A DNA stretch of 64,000 nt from Balanoglossus misakiensis. Its lineage: Eukaryota > Hemichordata. Location of the stretch: contig CM082577.2 of assembly GCA_040954595.2 (NCBI GenBank), positions 8,122,001 to 8,186,000 on the forward strand, given 5' to 3'. The translations under genes and the position numbers were made by a program. Under the pieces are notes generated by a model. The model was not told the origin of the DNA. It worked only from the letters and a program-made list of their open reading frames with translations, and made no database searches. This document shows positions 1 through 12,326 of this stretch, in pieces. Numbering within the stretch: the first letter of the stretch is position 1; each line of letters begins with the position of its first letter.

Positions 1-2
1 AG

Positions 3-1388
3 ATGTTGTACCTGGTGAACGGGCTGCAAGTCTGGGTCATCACGCACGTTCTCTTCTTCGCCAACGCTTTCTACTTCCACTGGTTCACACCTGGCATCGT
101 GTTCGACAACTGGGGCGGGCTGCTGTGGGTGGCCAACATCGTCGGCTACCTGCTGTCGACGTTCGCCTACGTGAAGGCGCACCTCTTCCCGACCAGCCGC
201 GAGGACCGCAAGTTCAGCAGCAACAAGCTGTACGACTACATGATGGGCGTCGAGCTCAACCCCAGGATCGGCAAGTGGTTCGACTTCAAGCTCTTCTTCA
301 ACGGCCGGCCGGGCATCGTGGCCTGGACCATCATCAACCTGTCGTTCGCCTTCAAGCAGTACGAGCTGTACGGCCACGTGACCAACTCCATGATCCTGGT
401 CAACATCTTGCACGCCATGTACGTCGTCGACTACTTCTGGAATGAGACGTGGTACCTCAACACGATTGACATCTGTCACGATCATTTCGGGTGGTACCTG
501 GGATGGGGTGACAGTGTTTGGCTGCCTTACATGTACACTCTACAGGTATTTTCATTGTTTTTTTTTTTTTTTTTTAATACTTACAAAATTATTTAAAGCC
601 CTAAAAGCCTATCAGCTGTTTCTATGGAGATTGATGCCCATTTAGGGGTCAAGTCATGAAGGGGCTGATCACATGCACAGCTACAATTTTTCTCTTTAGA
701 TTGTAAACGAAGATTCTACCTACAAACCCACCCAATATTTGGACGAATTTCTCAGCCCCCCCCCCCCCCCTTCCGACACACGCGCGCATCCCTTAAAATC
801 GCAGGAACGTATGCACTGTGGTACGGGTGTGAATGGAGTCAGGTTTGAGTGTGACCTGTACGAGTCACATGACCACTGTTTACAATGTTTCCACTCACGA
901 GAATGTGTTGACCTCTTTTTCAGTGTTTCTACCTGGTCTACAACCCAGTCGTCCTGTCCACCGTGCACTGCGCCGTCGTCCTGACCCTGGGGCTGTGCGG
1001 CTACTACATCTTCCGCGCCGTCAACCACCAGAAGGACCACTTCCGCAAGCACGACGGCGACTGCCTCATCTGGGGCAAGAAGCCCGAGTACGTCCAGTGC
1101 AGTTACTTCTCGTCGGACGGCAAGAAGCGACAGAGCAAGCTGCTGCTGTCCGGCTGGTGGGGTGTGGCGCGTCACATGAACTACACGGGCGACCTGATGG
1201 GGTCCCTGTCGTACTGCCTGGCCACCGGCTTCGGACACTTGCTACCCTACTTCTACATCGTCTTCATGGCCATCTTGCTGATACACAGATGTCTACGTGA
1301 CGAGCATCGCTGCAGGAACAAGTACGGGAAGGACTGGGATCGCTACATTTCCATCGTCAAATACAGGTTGATACCAGGTGTTTTTTAG
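3..1388 (+). CDS. DHCR7: 7-dehydrocholesterol reductase, C-terminal part (two exons)
   Basis: This enzyme reduces the delta-7 double bond of 7-dehydrocholesterol with NADPH, the last step of cholesterol synthesis, in the ER membrane. Coding exons are 3-545 and 924-1388, with a phase-0 GT-AG intron; together they give 335 residues. Bases 1-2 are AG and may be a splice acceptor; the N-terminal part lies outside the window. The protein follows remembered vertebrate DHCR7 almost without gaps. It has the sterol reductase signature region around [15 protein letters not shown], the stretch [20 protein letters not shown], the second family signature [18 protein letters not shown], and the C-terminal block [18 protein letters not shown]. 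Several hydrophobic membrane segments are evident. The stop is TAG after GVF. The closest alternatives, delta-14 reductase/lamin B receptor, fit less well because the [13 protein letters not shown] segment matches DHCR7 specifically. Confidence 0.95.
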
Positions 1389-1879
1389 ACATAATTTTGT
1401 AAAAAATTACCGTGCGAGCGGTATTTATAGCCCAGTTAAACGAGTAGTTATGCCTCGATCAGTATCCATATTTTCGGTCCCGATTAAAATTTAACAAATG
1501 CAAATTTACGTTGACATGCGCAGTGCGCGTGGTATGTAATTTTTGTCCAAGATTTGTAGTTTCTTAAAACGTTTTTTTTTCCTTCCCTGAACCAGATGAG
1601 GTTGATGCGCACATATTCTGGTTTGTCTGTATTCCTCTTGTTCGTTAAATTATTAATTTTACAAGAGTTCTCGAACTCAGCTGACAGCATTTTGCGAATA
1701 CAGAATGTATGTATGTTTAACATGACCTATATGTTTACTGGTACATTATGATTTTGTAGTCCGTGAACAGGCTCAGCACTTACAAGTCTTAATATGATTT
1801 TGCAGTACGTGTTCTTGAACCTCAAAACTTAGGAGTCTTAAACTTGTACACACACTTTACTAGACTGTACACTGCACAA

Positions 1880-1885
1880 AATAAA
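1880..1885 (+). promoter_or_regulatory. Polyadenylation signal AATAAA, probably for DHCR7
   Basis: This is a canonical hexamer about 490 bases after the DHCR7 stop and before any other plus-strand gene. It would give a 3' UTR of about half a kilobase. No transcript evidence is available. Confidence 0.45.
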
Positions 1886-3840
1886 TGCAAAATTTCGGGT
1901 CTCCATGCAGAATTTTAGAATTGGAGAACTTGGTTTATAGCACATATTGGAATGCCTTTCTGCGCATGTCCAGAGTTGTATTGCAGAGGCTGACGAGGTT
2001 AAACTTAATATTTAAATTTTTGGCTTGGGTATCCCATGGGCGCTACTAATCGTGATGATATTGGTATTGCCCATGCGATATCACACATTGCTTTGCTGAG
2101 GTTAAATAGTTTGGGTACTTGCCATTGTTAACGTTTCTTGTAGCAGAGGCATGTGCTTAGTGATTGTCTGTTGATGACATGATTAGTCTAAGACATGAAA
2201 AACAAACTGCCAATAATCGAGCCGTAGGAAAAGTTTTTGAGGTGACGGAATGAAGGTTCGCATGGGAACACCTGCTTGATCTAACTTTCAGATTGGATGA
2301 AGTATTTAATTACCGGTACTAATATTAACCCTGTGATGAGCCGATTACTGAGGTTTCGAAAGATTGCTTCACACGCACATGGGGTGAATGTATTTCTCGT
2401 GTTCTTTTGGTCAAAGGTTGCCAAGATTGAAATCTGGCCTTCGATTCCCAATTATTACGAAAGCTGTACTTTATGTAACTTAGATGCATGGTTATACAAC
2501 GCCTTATTCATAAAATGGAATTACTTATGAAATATGATATAGTTTTCTCTATTTTACACATTTTCCCCCTCAAGAAGGCTGAAATGTCCTGTTGCTGTCT
2601 GTTCGGCTGCGCGATATTCTCCGTTATTTAAAGCAATTAAGACAAGTAGCAAGACGCATTCAGTGTGTTTTAGAAGAAAGTAGAGGCTGCCCCCTCTGTC
2701 GTGTTTAATTTATCCCCCGTTGATAAATTTTCAAGATGGCTGCTTCACGCGAATCGATAAACATGTGTCGACATTGTTTTTGCGGTCACTGAGTTCTCAC
2801 ACAATTTGAAGAAACGTCTTTATACCTATTGCGTACTGCGGCTTCTTGACCTTCTACCAAAAAAATATTTCTGGTCGCCGATAGTATGCAAATAACCTAC
2901 AGATATGATATTTTGACATAGATTGTTGTAAACTGTCGTATTTAATTCTCACATCCGTACTTTGAATATTATCGTTGGGCATTGTAATATTGCTGTTAAT
3001 GAACTTTTCGCCGAAAGCACGTTGTAAAACATATAAGCTCGTCTATATTGTTTCTTGGGCTTCAATTATGATTCGGCATGTTTATGCTATACGTCAAATT
3101 AGTAGCCAATTTAGCAATTTTTGAGCATGGGGCACATTTCCATGTTTTTGCGCGTTGAATGACCCCCAAAACATTACCAGTAAATTCGGCCAGTGTTCTT
3201 TCCGTCTGTAGTCAATTTTTGAACTTTGCTCTGGCTGTGTCGTTTCATAGTGGTGGAATATGACACATTAGTGAGAATTAAGTTCAAAGATCATTAGGTT
3301 TTAGTTTTGAATGAGATGTTAAACTGGTTGCAAGTCCAAGTTTTATAATGAATTACATTGTATAATTGTTAACGAGCAAATGACAGTAGCGCTAGTAGCA
3401 TGAAACTACCACAGTTCTTCACGCTGTTTCACAAAGTAAGATAGTGTCTGTGAATTGAATATTTTTATTGAAGTCCAGCGAAATTGGTGAATGGTGTTTC
3501 ATTGTGAAAGTCTGTATTATTATTATATCAACATTCCTTCGTGATTTTTGACATTGTGGGTTCGAAGACCATTTGTACTTGAGTGATTTATTTGAAGCTG
3601 CGAAAGCGTCAACCGTTACAGCCATTTTGCTGACCAAGACAATCTTTGCATGTATATTTGCGTTTTGGATGAACTCTTACCTTTATACCGTTCTGTGTTA
3701 ATGCACTAACGGCGATGTTTTATTCTCCGTGAGCCATGACTCAGAGGCTGAGCCATATTTAAATATTGTTTACCAAATACCACTGTTCTTGTGATCGAGT
3801 TTTGAATAAATAAGATATGGATTGAAGGTGAACTTCACTT

Positions 3841-3995
3841 TGTTTGTGTATGTGTATGTATGTGTGTGTGTGTGTTTGTTTGTTTGTTTGTTTGTTTGTT
3901 TGTTTGTTTGTTTGTTTGTTTGTTTGTGTGTGTGTTGTTGTTGTTGTTGTTGTTGATTAATATAAAAATATGTGAAAAAAATATTTTTGTTTGTG

Positions 3996-4071
<76 letters not shown>

Positions 4072-4116
4072 GATTAATATAAAAATATGTGAAAAAATAT
4101 GTTTGTTTGTTTGTTG
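3841..4116. repeat. Compound TG/TTTG/TTG microsatellite with duplicated spacer
   Basis: TG-rich sequence leads into a (TTTG)n run, then a short (TTG)n run, a spacer, and a much longer (TTG)n run at about 3998-4073. A spacer of about 30 bases, GATTAATATAAAAATATGTG followed by an A-run, occurs after both TTG runs. A block of TTG repeat plus spacer has therefore been duplicated and one copy expanded. Confidence 0.9.
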
Positions 4117-4437
4117 ACAGGTTAGGGTAAGGGTACATTCTTGCCTTTTCCGCGTTCTGCACCCTCGTCAATCATTAGTTTCATAGTTTCATTTCCGCCA
4201 TGCTGGGGAAAACACAATCGTGATTTCTACATGACCTCATATCACCGTTTTCAGTTCCGTATGTACAGAACACCAGATACTGCGGTCTGTCAGATCACAT
4301 GTCCGCATGTGAAAACCTACGCTGGTGAAATCCCGTGTGTACTACTGTATCTGGCGCATGCGGCCAGGTGCTAATGTGGGTATCGACCAAGCAAGCTCAC
4401 TGTCTTCCCTCTGTGGACATTTGAACTGTCTGGACCA

Positions 4438-6673
4438 ATGGAGCGACTACTTTACGCAGGGATTATAAGCGCACTCGTACTTGGTGGTAGGTGGAATTAT
4501 ACTAGTCTATGTAATAATACAGTGCCTGTGAACAACGTTCAATCTATGCTTGACATGAAGGAGAAAGAATCGGCCTAGACTTGCTCCAAGTCTATGGGCT
4601 TCATTATGTGTAGGGAACGCGTAGGCTTGGTCGACGCTACCCGAAACCACAAGCTCAGTCCCAAATTCGAAACTCGCCTCACTACCAAAAACACGCTCAA
4701 GGCAAGCATGCACGCAAAAAGTATTGCAATTATTTATTAAGCCAAAAAAAAACACACCGAAAACACAAAAAGTATTGAGATTTAAAAATCCCCAAGCGAC
4801 TAGTGGGCTAGTCTAGAATCGGCCCAAAAAGAGGAAGTACGAGGTAACTGGTTTTGTTCCGCTTCAATGCTATTGCTGTCGGGCTCATATACGGTGGGTG
4901 ATTTCCCGTTAAATGGGTCGCGTGATCACCCGAGGAGATGGAAGCATAAAGCATGGCAGACGTCACAAGGATTGTCGCCTACAGAGGATTTAAACGTACA
5001 CGCAGGTACCCGGAGCTTCACTTATATTCATCCCTCTGCTGACTAAACAAATGGGGAGAATAGACACATGGTGTTGGTAGTCATGGGAATTTAAACCAAC
5101 CATGTTCTGACACAAGAAACATATATACAAGTACATCCTATGTCCTATATAGACATTATTATGTAAAAAAGAAGATATATCGATATCTTTGTTTTTCATC
5201 TGTAGCTGATCTGACCATTTGTCCGGAAAATGGACGAACTGTTTCTATAAAAGAGGTAAGCTCTTACGGGTGAATTCATTTTCTAATCTTATGCAAATTA
5301 GTCAAAAAGAAATATTGCTTCTTTGAGCACATCTGGACGGAAATAACTGAAAATAAAAAATGGCGGATATATAATTTATTCCGCCAGATATTTAAAACAA
5401 ATTTCGCAGTGGAATATTTTCTCGTGTTAGTAGTCAGCTTTATGACTATTTATGTATATAGTTGCTAAATCAATATCCTGATTCTTTGCAGAGTTTATAC
5501 ATCGACGAAAAGGTTTGTGAGTTGCCGTCTGACCTCAAAGCAGATTCTAATATAACTTTATGGAGTGGTAACGAGGTGAGTTAATCTGAGGATGGCATCA
5601 TCTACAACTACACCGCACGTTTTTGTCTAGTTTTGTTAAAGACAAAATAACATATAAATGTTTCCGACTCACAACAATTTCAAACTCTCTGAAATAAAAC
5701 GGATTCCGAAGCAGAAATATATTATAATTATTCGCCAAATGATGAACCTTTTTCAATTCAGCAGTTTATTATTTTTATTTCAGAATGATCGATTTGGGTT
5801 GCGCTATATCGACGGCTCATGGGCAGTCGTCGTGAAGAATTTACTTGACAGTAAAAATGTTGGACACTTCTACAAGCTTCAAATAAAAACGGTAATATAC
5901 AGGCCATGGCTGATTGATTGGTTGGTTGGTTGGCTGGCTGGTTGATTGGTTGGTTGGTTTATCTTCTTCGGGAGTTGACGTGGCAAATATGAAACTGTAC
6001 AGTTTGTCAAATGTCGCAACTATCATATGCATACACGTTCCATAGTGTAATGTTGAAGTTAATTTGCTACTTTATGTGTACATGTACTTCAAATTTTCTT
6101 CCAGGACAGTGGTACGGGTATCCAACCAGTGAATATCAAAGTGGAAGATGTTGAAGATTGGCCGCCCGTATTCAACTGTAGTTGCGCTAATACAATAAGA
6201 AATACAGACACTTTGAAATCTGTAAGTGAACTAGTGTTAAGGAGATGGTAGCAGACAGACAGACAGACAGACAGACAGGCAGGCAGGCAGGCAGACGATT
6301 TTTGTAGACAGGCAAATGCACACATATTACGGAACCAGACATGATTATATCTTTTGATAATACCGTAGCCGATATTTGCGTTCAGCAAAACGAATTAAAT
6401 AGTTACCCTTAGTCATATTTGCATCTAACATGATTATTTTGAATTTTCTCATAGCCATGGGCTTTCGATGTAACAGGACGATATAAAATACCATTCATGG
6501 GTCGTCGTGAAAATTTTAGTCTGTCGTCGAGCAAAATAAAGCCTGGCTCCGTGTCATTTAGCATCTCAAATAACAAATGTAAGTAGAATTAGAATTTTTC
6601 ATCATCATCCTCATCATCATCATCCATCAACACCACCACCACCATCACCACCACCACCACCACCACCACCACC

Positions 6674-6746
<73 letters not shown>

Positions 6747-8392
6747 CCACCACCACCACCACCACCATTTCTTAACGCGAAATTGTTATTCATATTTATC
6801 AGGTGACGTCCGCTTCTTCTTCCTGGTCAAATACGATCCTTCCGCCTTCAGCATTGCTGGCCGATTGAAAGATTTCGATCCCGACCATGACTTCCGATGC
6901 GGATCCCCGTCGGCGAAAGAAAATGGCCAACTTCAACGACCAATTTTAAAAATATATGTGGTAAGAAACATCTATCTCTCTATTTACCAATCTATGTATT
7001 CGTATATCTATTCTTCTATCTATCAGTCAATTAATCTTAGCATCTATCAATGTCTATTTCAGTATGTATATATTTGAATTTCAGAATCCAACAGAGCATC
7101 GGCCTACTGACCCCTCCATACCAACAGAATGGTTTGAGCCATCACGTTCCGATAAACGATTGGTTCTTTTGGAAGTTTGGTTTGGTCAGATCTGGACAGA
7201 CTACAAAACGTCATGGTCATGTCAGATCCAAACTCATATCTTCGGATTTGCAAATATCACGGTGAATCTCGTCCCAGAAGGTATAACTTGCATGTTCTTA
7301 ACAGGTGTCGTGGTTTGCTTTGCTATCTACCTGAAGTTGACAGCATTTTTGCTGTCGGTGTCTTATTGTATTGCCTTCAGTTACTATGGACATCGTGTTA
7401 GCTTTTTTCGAAAACCAGACATGGAGTTCACGTTACTGGTAATTGCCTGAGGTCACACGTAAAGGGATAGTAGCTGTATTTCTTGATATACGTCGTCACA
7501 GTTTGGTCAGTGGATCGATTGGTTTCTTATCCTTGCCTCTGGTCATATCTCAACACCGCCTGTGTGACTTTGGCTGATATTTTTGAGTCGGGACTTAAAT
7601 CCCCCTTTTTACCAGTAACAGTATCCCCACAGATGATTATCTGAGTTTATCCAAAATTTAAGATATAAATTATCAAATTAACTCTACTGTAATATACATG
7701 TAAAAAACATGATGTTATAGCGTTTTCTTTGCTATCACAGCCATCCGGTTTTCTGACTGTCTTTTATTTTGACTTTTGCTCGATACCTAGGGTGTCCACC
7801 TGGTAAATATGGCGGAAACTGCGACAAAGCCTGCGTTTGCCAAAATGGCGCAGCTTGTCACCCGTTCAACGGTGCCTGCAAATGTGCATCGGGATTTGAA
7901 GGACCAGACTGTACCATCATAAGCAAGCCAGGTATTGTATTCTCTATTACTTACCACGAACTCTTGTGTGGACCAATACTAGCCTTCATAGGATCGTCTC
8001 GTATATTGTAGTGCAAGCGAGACGACAAATTATTAGCTAGTCGACAACCTATAGATTGCACCGTTAGTTTTTGTTACTTTAATTAAATTTACCATCATTC
8101 TCTCATGGTCCAAATGTTTTGTTCCCTGCCAGAAACTTCCAACTTTATTACATATTTCGTCGTCCTCGTCTGCATAGTAGTTGGCACTTCAGTGGCTGTT
8201 CTCGCGTATGTTGTTCTCGCCGTTCGCGAGAGGAAACGCCACCGAAAGACGAATCCATGCAATATTTGCTGGCGTGGCGGAGATGTCTCCGCGAAGCGAG
8301 AACACGAGTCTGATGACAGCAAAGTGGAGCTGATGCCGTTCATGGCCGAAAATGCGGGTTCAGACTCAGAAGACGAGCCAAGCGACGGCTGA
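4438..8392 (+). CDS. Single-pass receptor-like protein: signal peptide, cadherin-like repeat, EGF domain, TM
   Basis: Ten exons fit in phase: 4438-4486, 5206-5255, 5492-5575, 5784-5891, 6105-6221, 6455-6578, 6803-6960, 7085-7280, 7791-7931, 8133-8392; 428 residues. The start gives a good signal peptide (MERLLYAGIISALVLG). Residues about 53-120 look like one cadherin repeat: ITLWSGN, FGLRYIDGSWAVVVKNLLD, YKLQIKT, and DVEDWPPVF in place of the Ca2+ motif DxNDNxPxF. A region of about 180 residues that I do not recognise follows. Then comes an EGF-like domain (CPPGKYGGNCDKACVC...CKCASGFEGPDC), a hydrophobic helix (ITYFVVLVCIVVGTSVAVLA), a basic stop-transfer (RERKRHRK) and an acidic cytoplasmic tail ending DSEDEPSDG. 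It is probably a cell-surface adhesion or signalling protein. I recognise no orthologue, and the assignment to the cadherin fold is inference from the motif pattern. Confidence 0.8.
5911..5961. repeat. TTGG/TGGC microsatellite in intron
   Basis: Degenerate tetranucleotide run (GATT/GGTT/GGCT) just after the fourth exon of the cadherin/EGF gene. Confidence 0.8.
6252..6294. repeat. CAGA/CAGG tetranucleotide repeat in intron
   Basis: Runs of CAGA units change to CAGG units, shortly after the fifth exon donor of the cadherin/EGF gene. Confidence 0.85.
6597..6770. repeat. Compound CAT/CAC trinucleotide microsatellite in intron
   Basis: About 170 bases of alternating blocks of CAC and CAT triplets lie between exons 6 and 7 of the cadherin/EGF gene. 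Block order is mixed CAT/CAC, CAC, CAT, CAC. A similar array occurs in the first HELQ intron. Confidence 0.95.
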
Positions 8393-9148
8393 TAACCATT
8401 CCTCCTAACATTGAAGTGACTTTATTTCCCAGGTGATACTTCTCCTGTCAAAAATGTAACAAACCCTAGAACTTAGAAAAAGCTGGAAACACCCTCTTCT
8501 TGCAGTCAATTACATATTTTCTGCGAATCATGTTATCAAGTCTGTATACAAGTCTGCTGCCATACCAGTATAACGTCTGGAGAACATGTACACAAGTTTT
8601 CCATGTCGACTCATGCAGTCTGGTTGCAAGAGATCAATTTCGCAAATTCAAGGTGTCATTTTATTTACCTGGTCGATGGTAATCGGTGCTAACACGTAAT
8701 GTTCTTAGTGAATATTGTTCAGAAAACTTAATATCCATAGAAATGATTATAATTCTGTATTCTAGTGTCTTAGACAAAGTCTAATTAGAGTTTTATTATT
8801 ATTATTTTCTGAGTTTCGATGGAATCGGTCATACCATCTGTTTCGCACATATTGTCGTGAGTATATGACCAAAATGGTGTTTCAAAAACGTGCGTTTACG
8901 CTGATTGTGTGACGCATTTGTTTACTGAAATTAAAAGAAAATAGACACGACAGACTGGTGTATTATGTTTGACTTAAAGTATTTAAGATTCACCGAAGTC
9001 CTTTTATTGATCTGCGTATTTCCACTTTGAAAGAGTGGATCCGCCTGCTGTTTGTTCTCACGGCGACGTCATCGAGTAATAGCGACTGTCGTTGTCTTTC
9101 GGGGTTGGTGAGACGCTCGCGTAAACATCGCCTGTGTTTCAACGCATC
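8393..9148. other. 3' UTR and intergenic spacer with promoter of next gene
   Basis: No coding potential was seen. There is no AATAAA close to the preceding stop; an ATTAAA variant lies near 8930. The right end carries the promoter-like block described separately. Confidence 0.5.
9050..9075 (+). promoter_or_regulatory. Shared promoter block with CRE/ATF-like core (first PPxY gene)
   Basis: The sequence GTTTGTTCTCACGGCGACGT followed by CATC matches a block upstream of the second paralogue (GTTTGTTCTCACACTGACGT, then CATC). The core resembles the cAMP-response element TGACGTCA, with its first base changed to C here. It lies about 85 bases before the start codon. Confidence 0.5.
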
Positions 9149-10132
9149 ATGGCCAAAGGCGGGCGATCCCACCGTCATGCAGCTCGCTACGCGCTGGCTA
9201 ACAAGAATAAGCAAGAGAAGAAGAGTAGGCCGAGTCAGGTATACATCGGCGACAACTGGAAGGGAGGGCCCATCGCCGTCATCCGAAGATATCCGGGAGT
9301 TTTAATACCCCTATCGGTGGCCATTTTGATACCTGGTATACTGGTGTGGACGCAAGTCTATGGCGATTTCCGTTGGATCGGGGTATTCATGACGATTGTT
9401 GGTGCTGTCCTATTCCTCGGTGGTCTCGTTGGCAACGTGGTTGTCCGCATCAGGTTGATGTCGGCTGCTGATTCATCCGTCGACATGACGACGGTGAATC
9501 GTCCCTCTGATCAAGTGACTGTCCGCATGGCCGGAGCCAGCGTTTCAACAGTATCGACGATGGCCCGGGGCCCAGTCATCACCCTACACCACAGTGTAAC
9601 GCCGCCACCGTCAGGACCGCGGTACCCGGCATATCCCAGATTCGTGGGTCAAGACTCCGTTGTAAACGACGTACAACAATGTCATGGGTACGTATTTCAT
9701 CACGAAGTGTTTGAAAAAGTTTTAGTGGTGTAACGCATTGGGAAATACGCTAAAATTGTTATAGTTATTGAATGTTAGCTGTTGAATATGTGAATTCAAA
9801 ACATATCAAACGGATAGAGATGTGAATAACCACAGAATCAAGCTGTATATTTTGTATACTGTACATGTACTAGTATGTTTCATTGTCTTTCCTTTACTTT
9901 GGTGCATTTCAGTCACAGTGGTTTAGTACAAGCGCCTCCACAACCTCAACGAGGTGGGGCAACGGGACCCAACGAAGCAACCAACCCGCAATATTCCTTG
10001 AACCCCGGGACAAGCTCTTCAAGCTCGTCACCGGCCATCATGGACATGCAGCAAGCGACTACGAGTGACCCTACGTCAGCGGGGAATACAGAACTCCCGC
10101 CAAGTTACGAGAGTGTGATTATGTCAGTGTAA
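9149..10132 (+). CDS. Two-TM protein with PPxY tail, tandem paralogue 1
   Basis: Two exons, 9149-9687 and 9913-10132, phase-2 intron, 252 residues. ATG at 9149 (context ATCATGG) is preferred because the paralogue starts with the same MxKGGR. The protein has a basic N-terminus and a conserved entry motif GDNWKGGPIAVIRRYPGV. Two hydrophobic helices follow (about residues 51-71 and 76-98), with GGLVGNVVVRIR after the second. The tail is long and rich in Ser, Thr and Pro and ends LPPSYESVIMSV. The PPSY core fits a PPxY motif, a known ligand for WW domains such as those of Nedd4-type ubiquitin ligases. A role as a WW-binding membrane adaptor is inference. I do not recognise the family. It is the first of three neighbours with the same intron position and phase. 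Confidence 0.8.
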
Positions 10133-11137
10133 AACGAGATCCCGACGCCTCGCTTCATAATGTGTGGGCAGTCTCGCCGTGACTTGATGTGTCCGTATAC
10201 CCTGGACACATCATATCAGTTTTACCTGAGCTGTTGAACACTGAGCGTCCACGCGAGGGCCGATATGGTTGTTTAGCCACCAACGAACGAACATTGCGCA
10301 TTCTGAGGCTAAAAAAATAGAAAATATAGATATATAGAAAATTTACGAGTAATACTGAATCGCAAATTATATATCTTCACGTACTATAATGACGTATTTC
10401 ATCGAATGTTAATCAGTGACTGGGTGTTGCTTTTTAAATATTTTTTATGGGAATGTGTAATAATTTAGGCGCTTTGGCCAACATTTATTTTTATGACATT
10501 CCTCAAGGTTTGAATTTAAACTATAATTTTACATCGCGACAAGAAAACAACACTTCAGTGGAAGAGAACACCTTCTTGCATAATGTTTATATTTTGAGTG
10601 GTTTGTCGTGTTGATATATTTCAATGTGTGTAGTTTTAGTGGATTGGAAAACAATCAAGATTTGGTCGCTTTTTTGGTTGTGTTTTGATGATATGACTAC
10701 GGTACATCTTAATGTTTTAACCCATATACGAGGATGCATATACATGTATAATAAAAGATTCGAAGCCGCCCTTGTATCCAAGCGTTCCGATTGAATTGAT
10801 GGTGAGACATTCATTCCTCCCGAACACATCATTGCAGGTTCTTGGTGTGTCTCAGTGTGTATTTATATATCGAAATGCATCATAAAAGAATTTTGCTGAC
10901 GACAGACTCTACCGATGGATGACGAAAATGTCATGTGATCGATCTTTTATTCATCATACTGTGCTACGAATAGACTTGATCACGTGACTCGTTTCTATTG
11001 TCCTTTCCTATCGAGTACTGATTTTTTTTATCCTGTGCGTGTTCGTTTGTTCTCACACTGACGTCATCAACACTTGGTCTGCTCAGTGAAACCAACGAGA
11101 GGCAATACATCTCGGTCAGCAAACGTCCACAGCCATC
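10133..11137. other. 3' UTR and spacer between PPxY paralogues 1 and 2
   Basis: The sequence is non-coding. A polyadenylation hexamer AATAAA is at 10750-10755, giving a 3' UTR of about 620 bases. The right end holds the promoter block of paralogue 2. Confidence 0.55.
11045..11068 (+). promoter_or_regulatory. Shared promoter block with CRE (second PPxY gene)
   Basis: GTTTGTTCTCACACTGACGT plus CATC contains a perfect palindromic cAMP-response element TGACGTCA at 11059-11066, about 79 bases before the start codon. The same block precedes paralogue 1. The third paralogue lacks an obvious copy. Confidence 0.55.
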
Positions 11138-12326
11138 ATGGGTAAAGGCGGAAGATTAACGTTCATGCGCATCGGAAGCGACTGTAGTGGCGGTCCACTT
11201 GAATACATCAAGCGATACCCGGGAGTTTTATTCATGATCGGACTATTCATTTTCGTTCCCGCCGTGTTAATGTGCAGATTCGGGGGTCTTCTGCTGTGGG
11301 TGGGGTTGTTTCTGATATGCGTAAGCTTGCCGCTCGTCATTGGAGGTATCACCGGCAATGTCGTTCTACGCAGGCGTATGGCGCAACAGAGGTCGGCGAT
11401 GGCAGTGACAACGACGGTGTACCCCCCGGGTCATCCCATGGCGGGTAGCAATGTCACCACCACCACTCAGACAGTTACAGTTCACCCCGGTGCTATGCCG
11501 CCGCCCCCCGCACACCCTGCGCCCGGAGCGCAGTACCCCGTGTATCCTGGATATCAACCGTACGCTTTGAATGCAGCATCACAACAATATCCAAGGTGAG
11601 CGCATGTATACACACGGAACGTCATTTCCCTGTTGTGAATTACCCCTTTCAGCTAGGTATACTACATCATACTCGTAGTCTATGGAAAGAAGGCGTGTAT
11701 GTACCCCCCCCCCCCGACACCATGGAAACCGCCCACGATGTAGGTGTATGACTGTACATGTATTGCGAAACATGACCCACTTTCCCTATCTGGTGTCAAA
11801 TTGTAACTTCTATACTGACTGGTAAAATGCTCCCTGCCCCATTCAGTTGCACATAGTTATCAGTAAAATGATGAAAACTTTTATTTCAGGTAATAGGTGT
11901 TTCAAGTTGTTGGGGTTGCCCCCCTGGGGGGGGGGGGTTACCCTCCATCACTGGACTGTAGCGAAATTCACAAGTATGTGTGATCGTTTCTACCGATATA
12001 GGGATTGTGTTGGCCGCTTACTCTCTGACAAATCGCAAGAGTTCATCGTGTTGTACTTTTTTTTTTATTTTTCCAGTGTACCACCATATTACCAGCCGCC
12101 ATATCCCCAGCCACAAGGGCCACAGCCACAGCATGCCGCCCCAACAGCGCCCCCAGGCGACCAAACATTCCAGCCGTACAACCAAACCCAATACGGAGAA
12201 CCACCAGTATCGTACGCACCCACAGCAACAACTACTGACCCTCCAGTGGACCCGGCTTATCCATACCCGCCACCGCCAAGTTATGACAGCGTGACGTCAC
12301 AACACACACAGCAGAAACAGAATTAG
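11138..12326 (+). CDS. Two-TM protein with PPxY tail, tandem paralogue 2
   Basis: Two exons, 11138-11595 and 12077-12326, phase-2 intron as in paralogue 1, 235 residues. It opens MGKGGRLTFMRIGSDCSGGP and continues EYIKRYPGVL, so the entry motif (DCxGGPxEYIKRYPGV) is clearer than in paralogue 1. Two hydrophobic helices follow (about residues 29-48 and 50-75), ending GGITGNVVLRRRM. The tail is rich in Pro, Tyr and Gln (YPGYQPY, PPYYQPPYPQPQ, QYGEPPVSY) and ends YPYPPPPSYDSVTSQHTQQKQN split around the PPPPSY motif. The tail offers several possible PPxY/WW sites. The intron contains C-runs and G-runs. The family is not recognised; its function is inferred only from the tail motifs. Confidence 0.82.

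Larger units (their letters stand above)
1389..4437. other. Intergenic region with DHCR7 3' UTR; no gene seen
   Basis: The sequence is AT-rich, with stops in all frames apart from short chance ORFs. The first half kilobase is probably the DHCR7 3' UTR. The rest holds only the TTTG/TTG microsatellite near 3.9-4.1 kb and, at its right edge, the presumed promoter and 5' UTR of the next gene. Confidence 0.6.

Noticed and set aside
3770-4171. Minus-strand ORF with polyglutamine
   Set aside because: It is the translation of the TTG microsatellite and flanking AT-rich DNA, with no conserved segment on either side.
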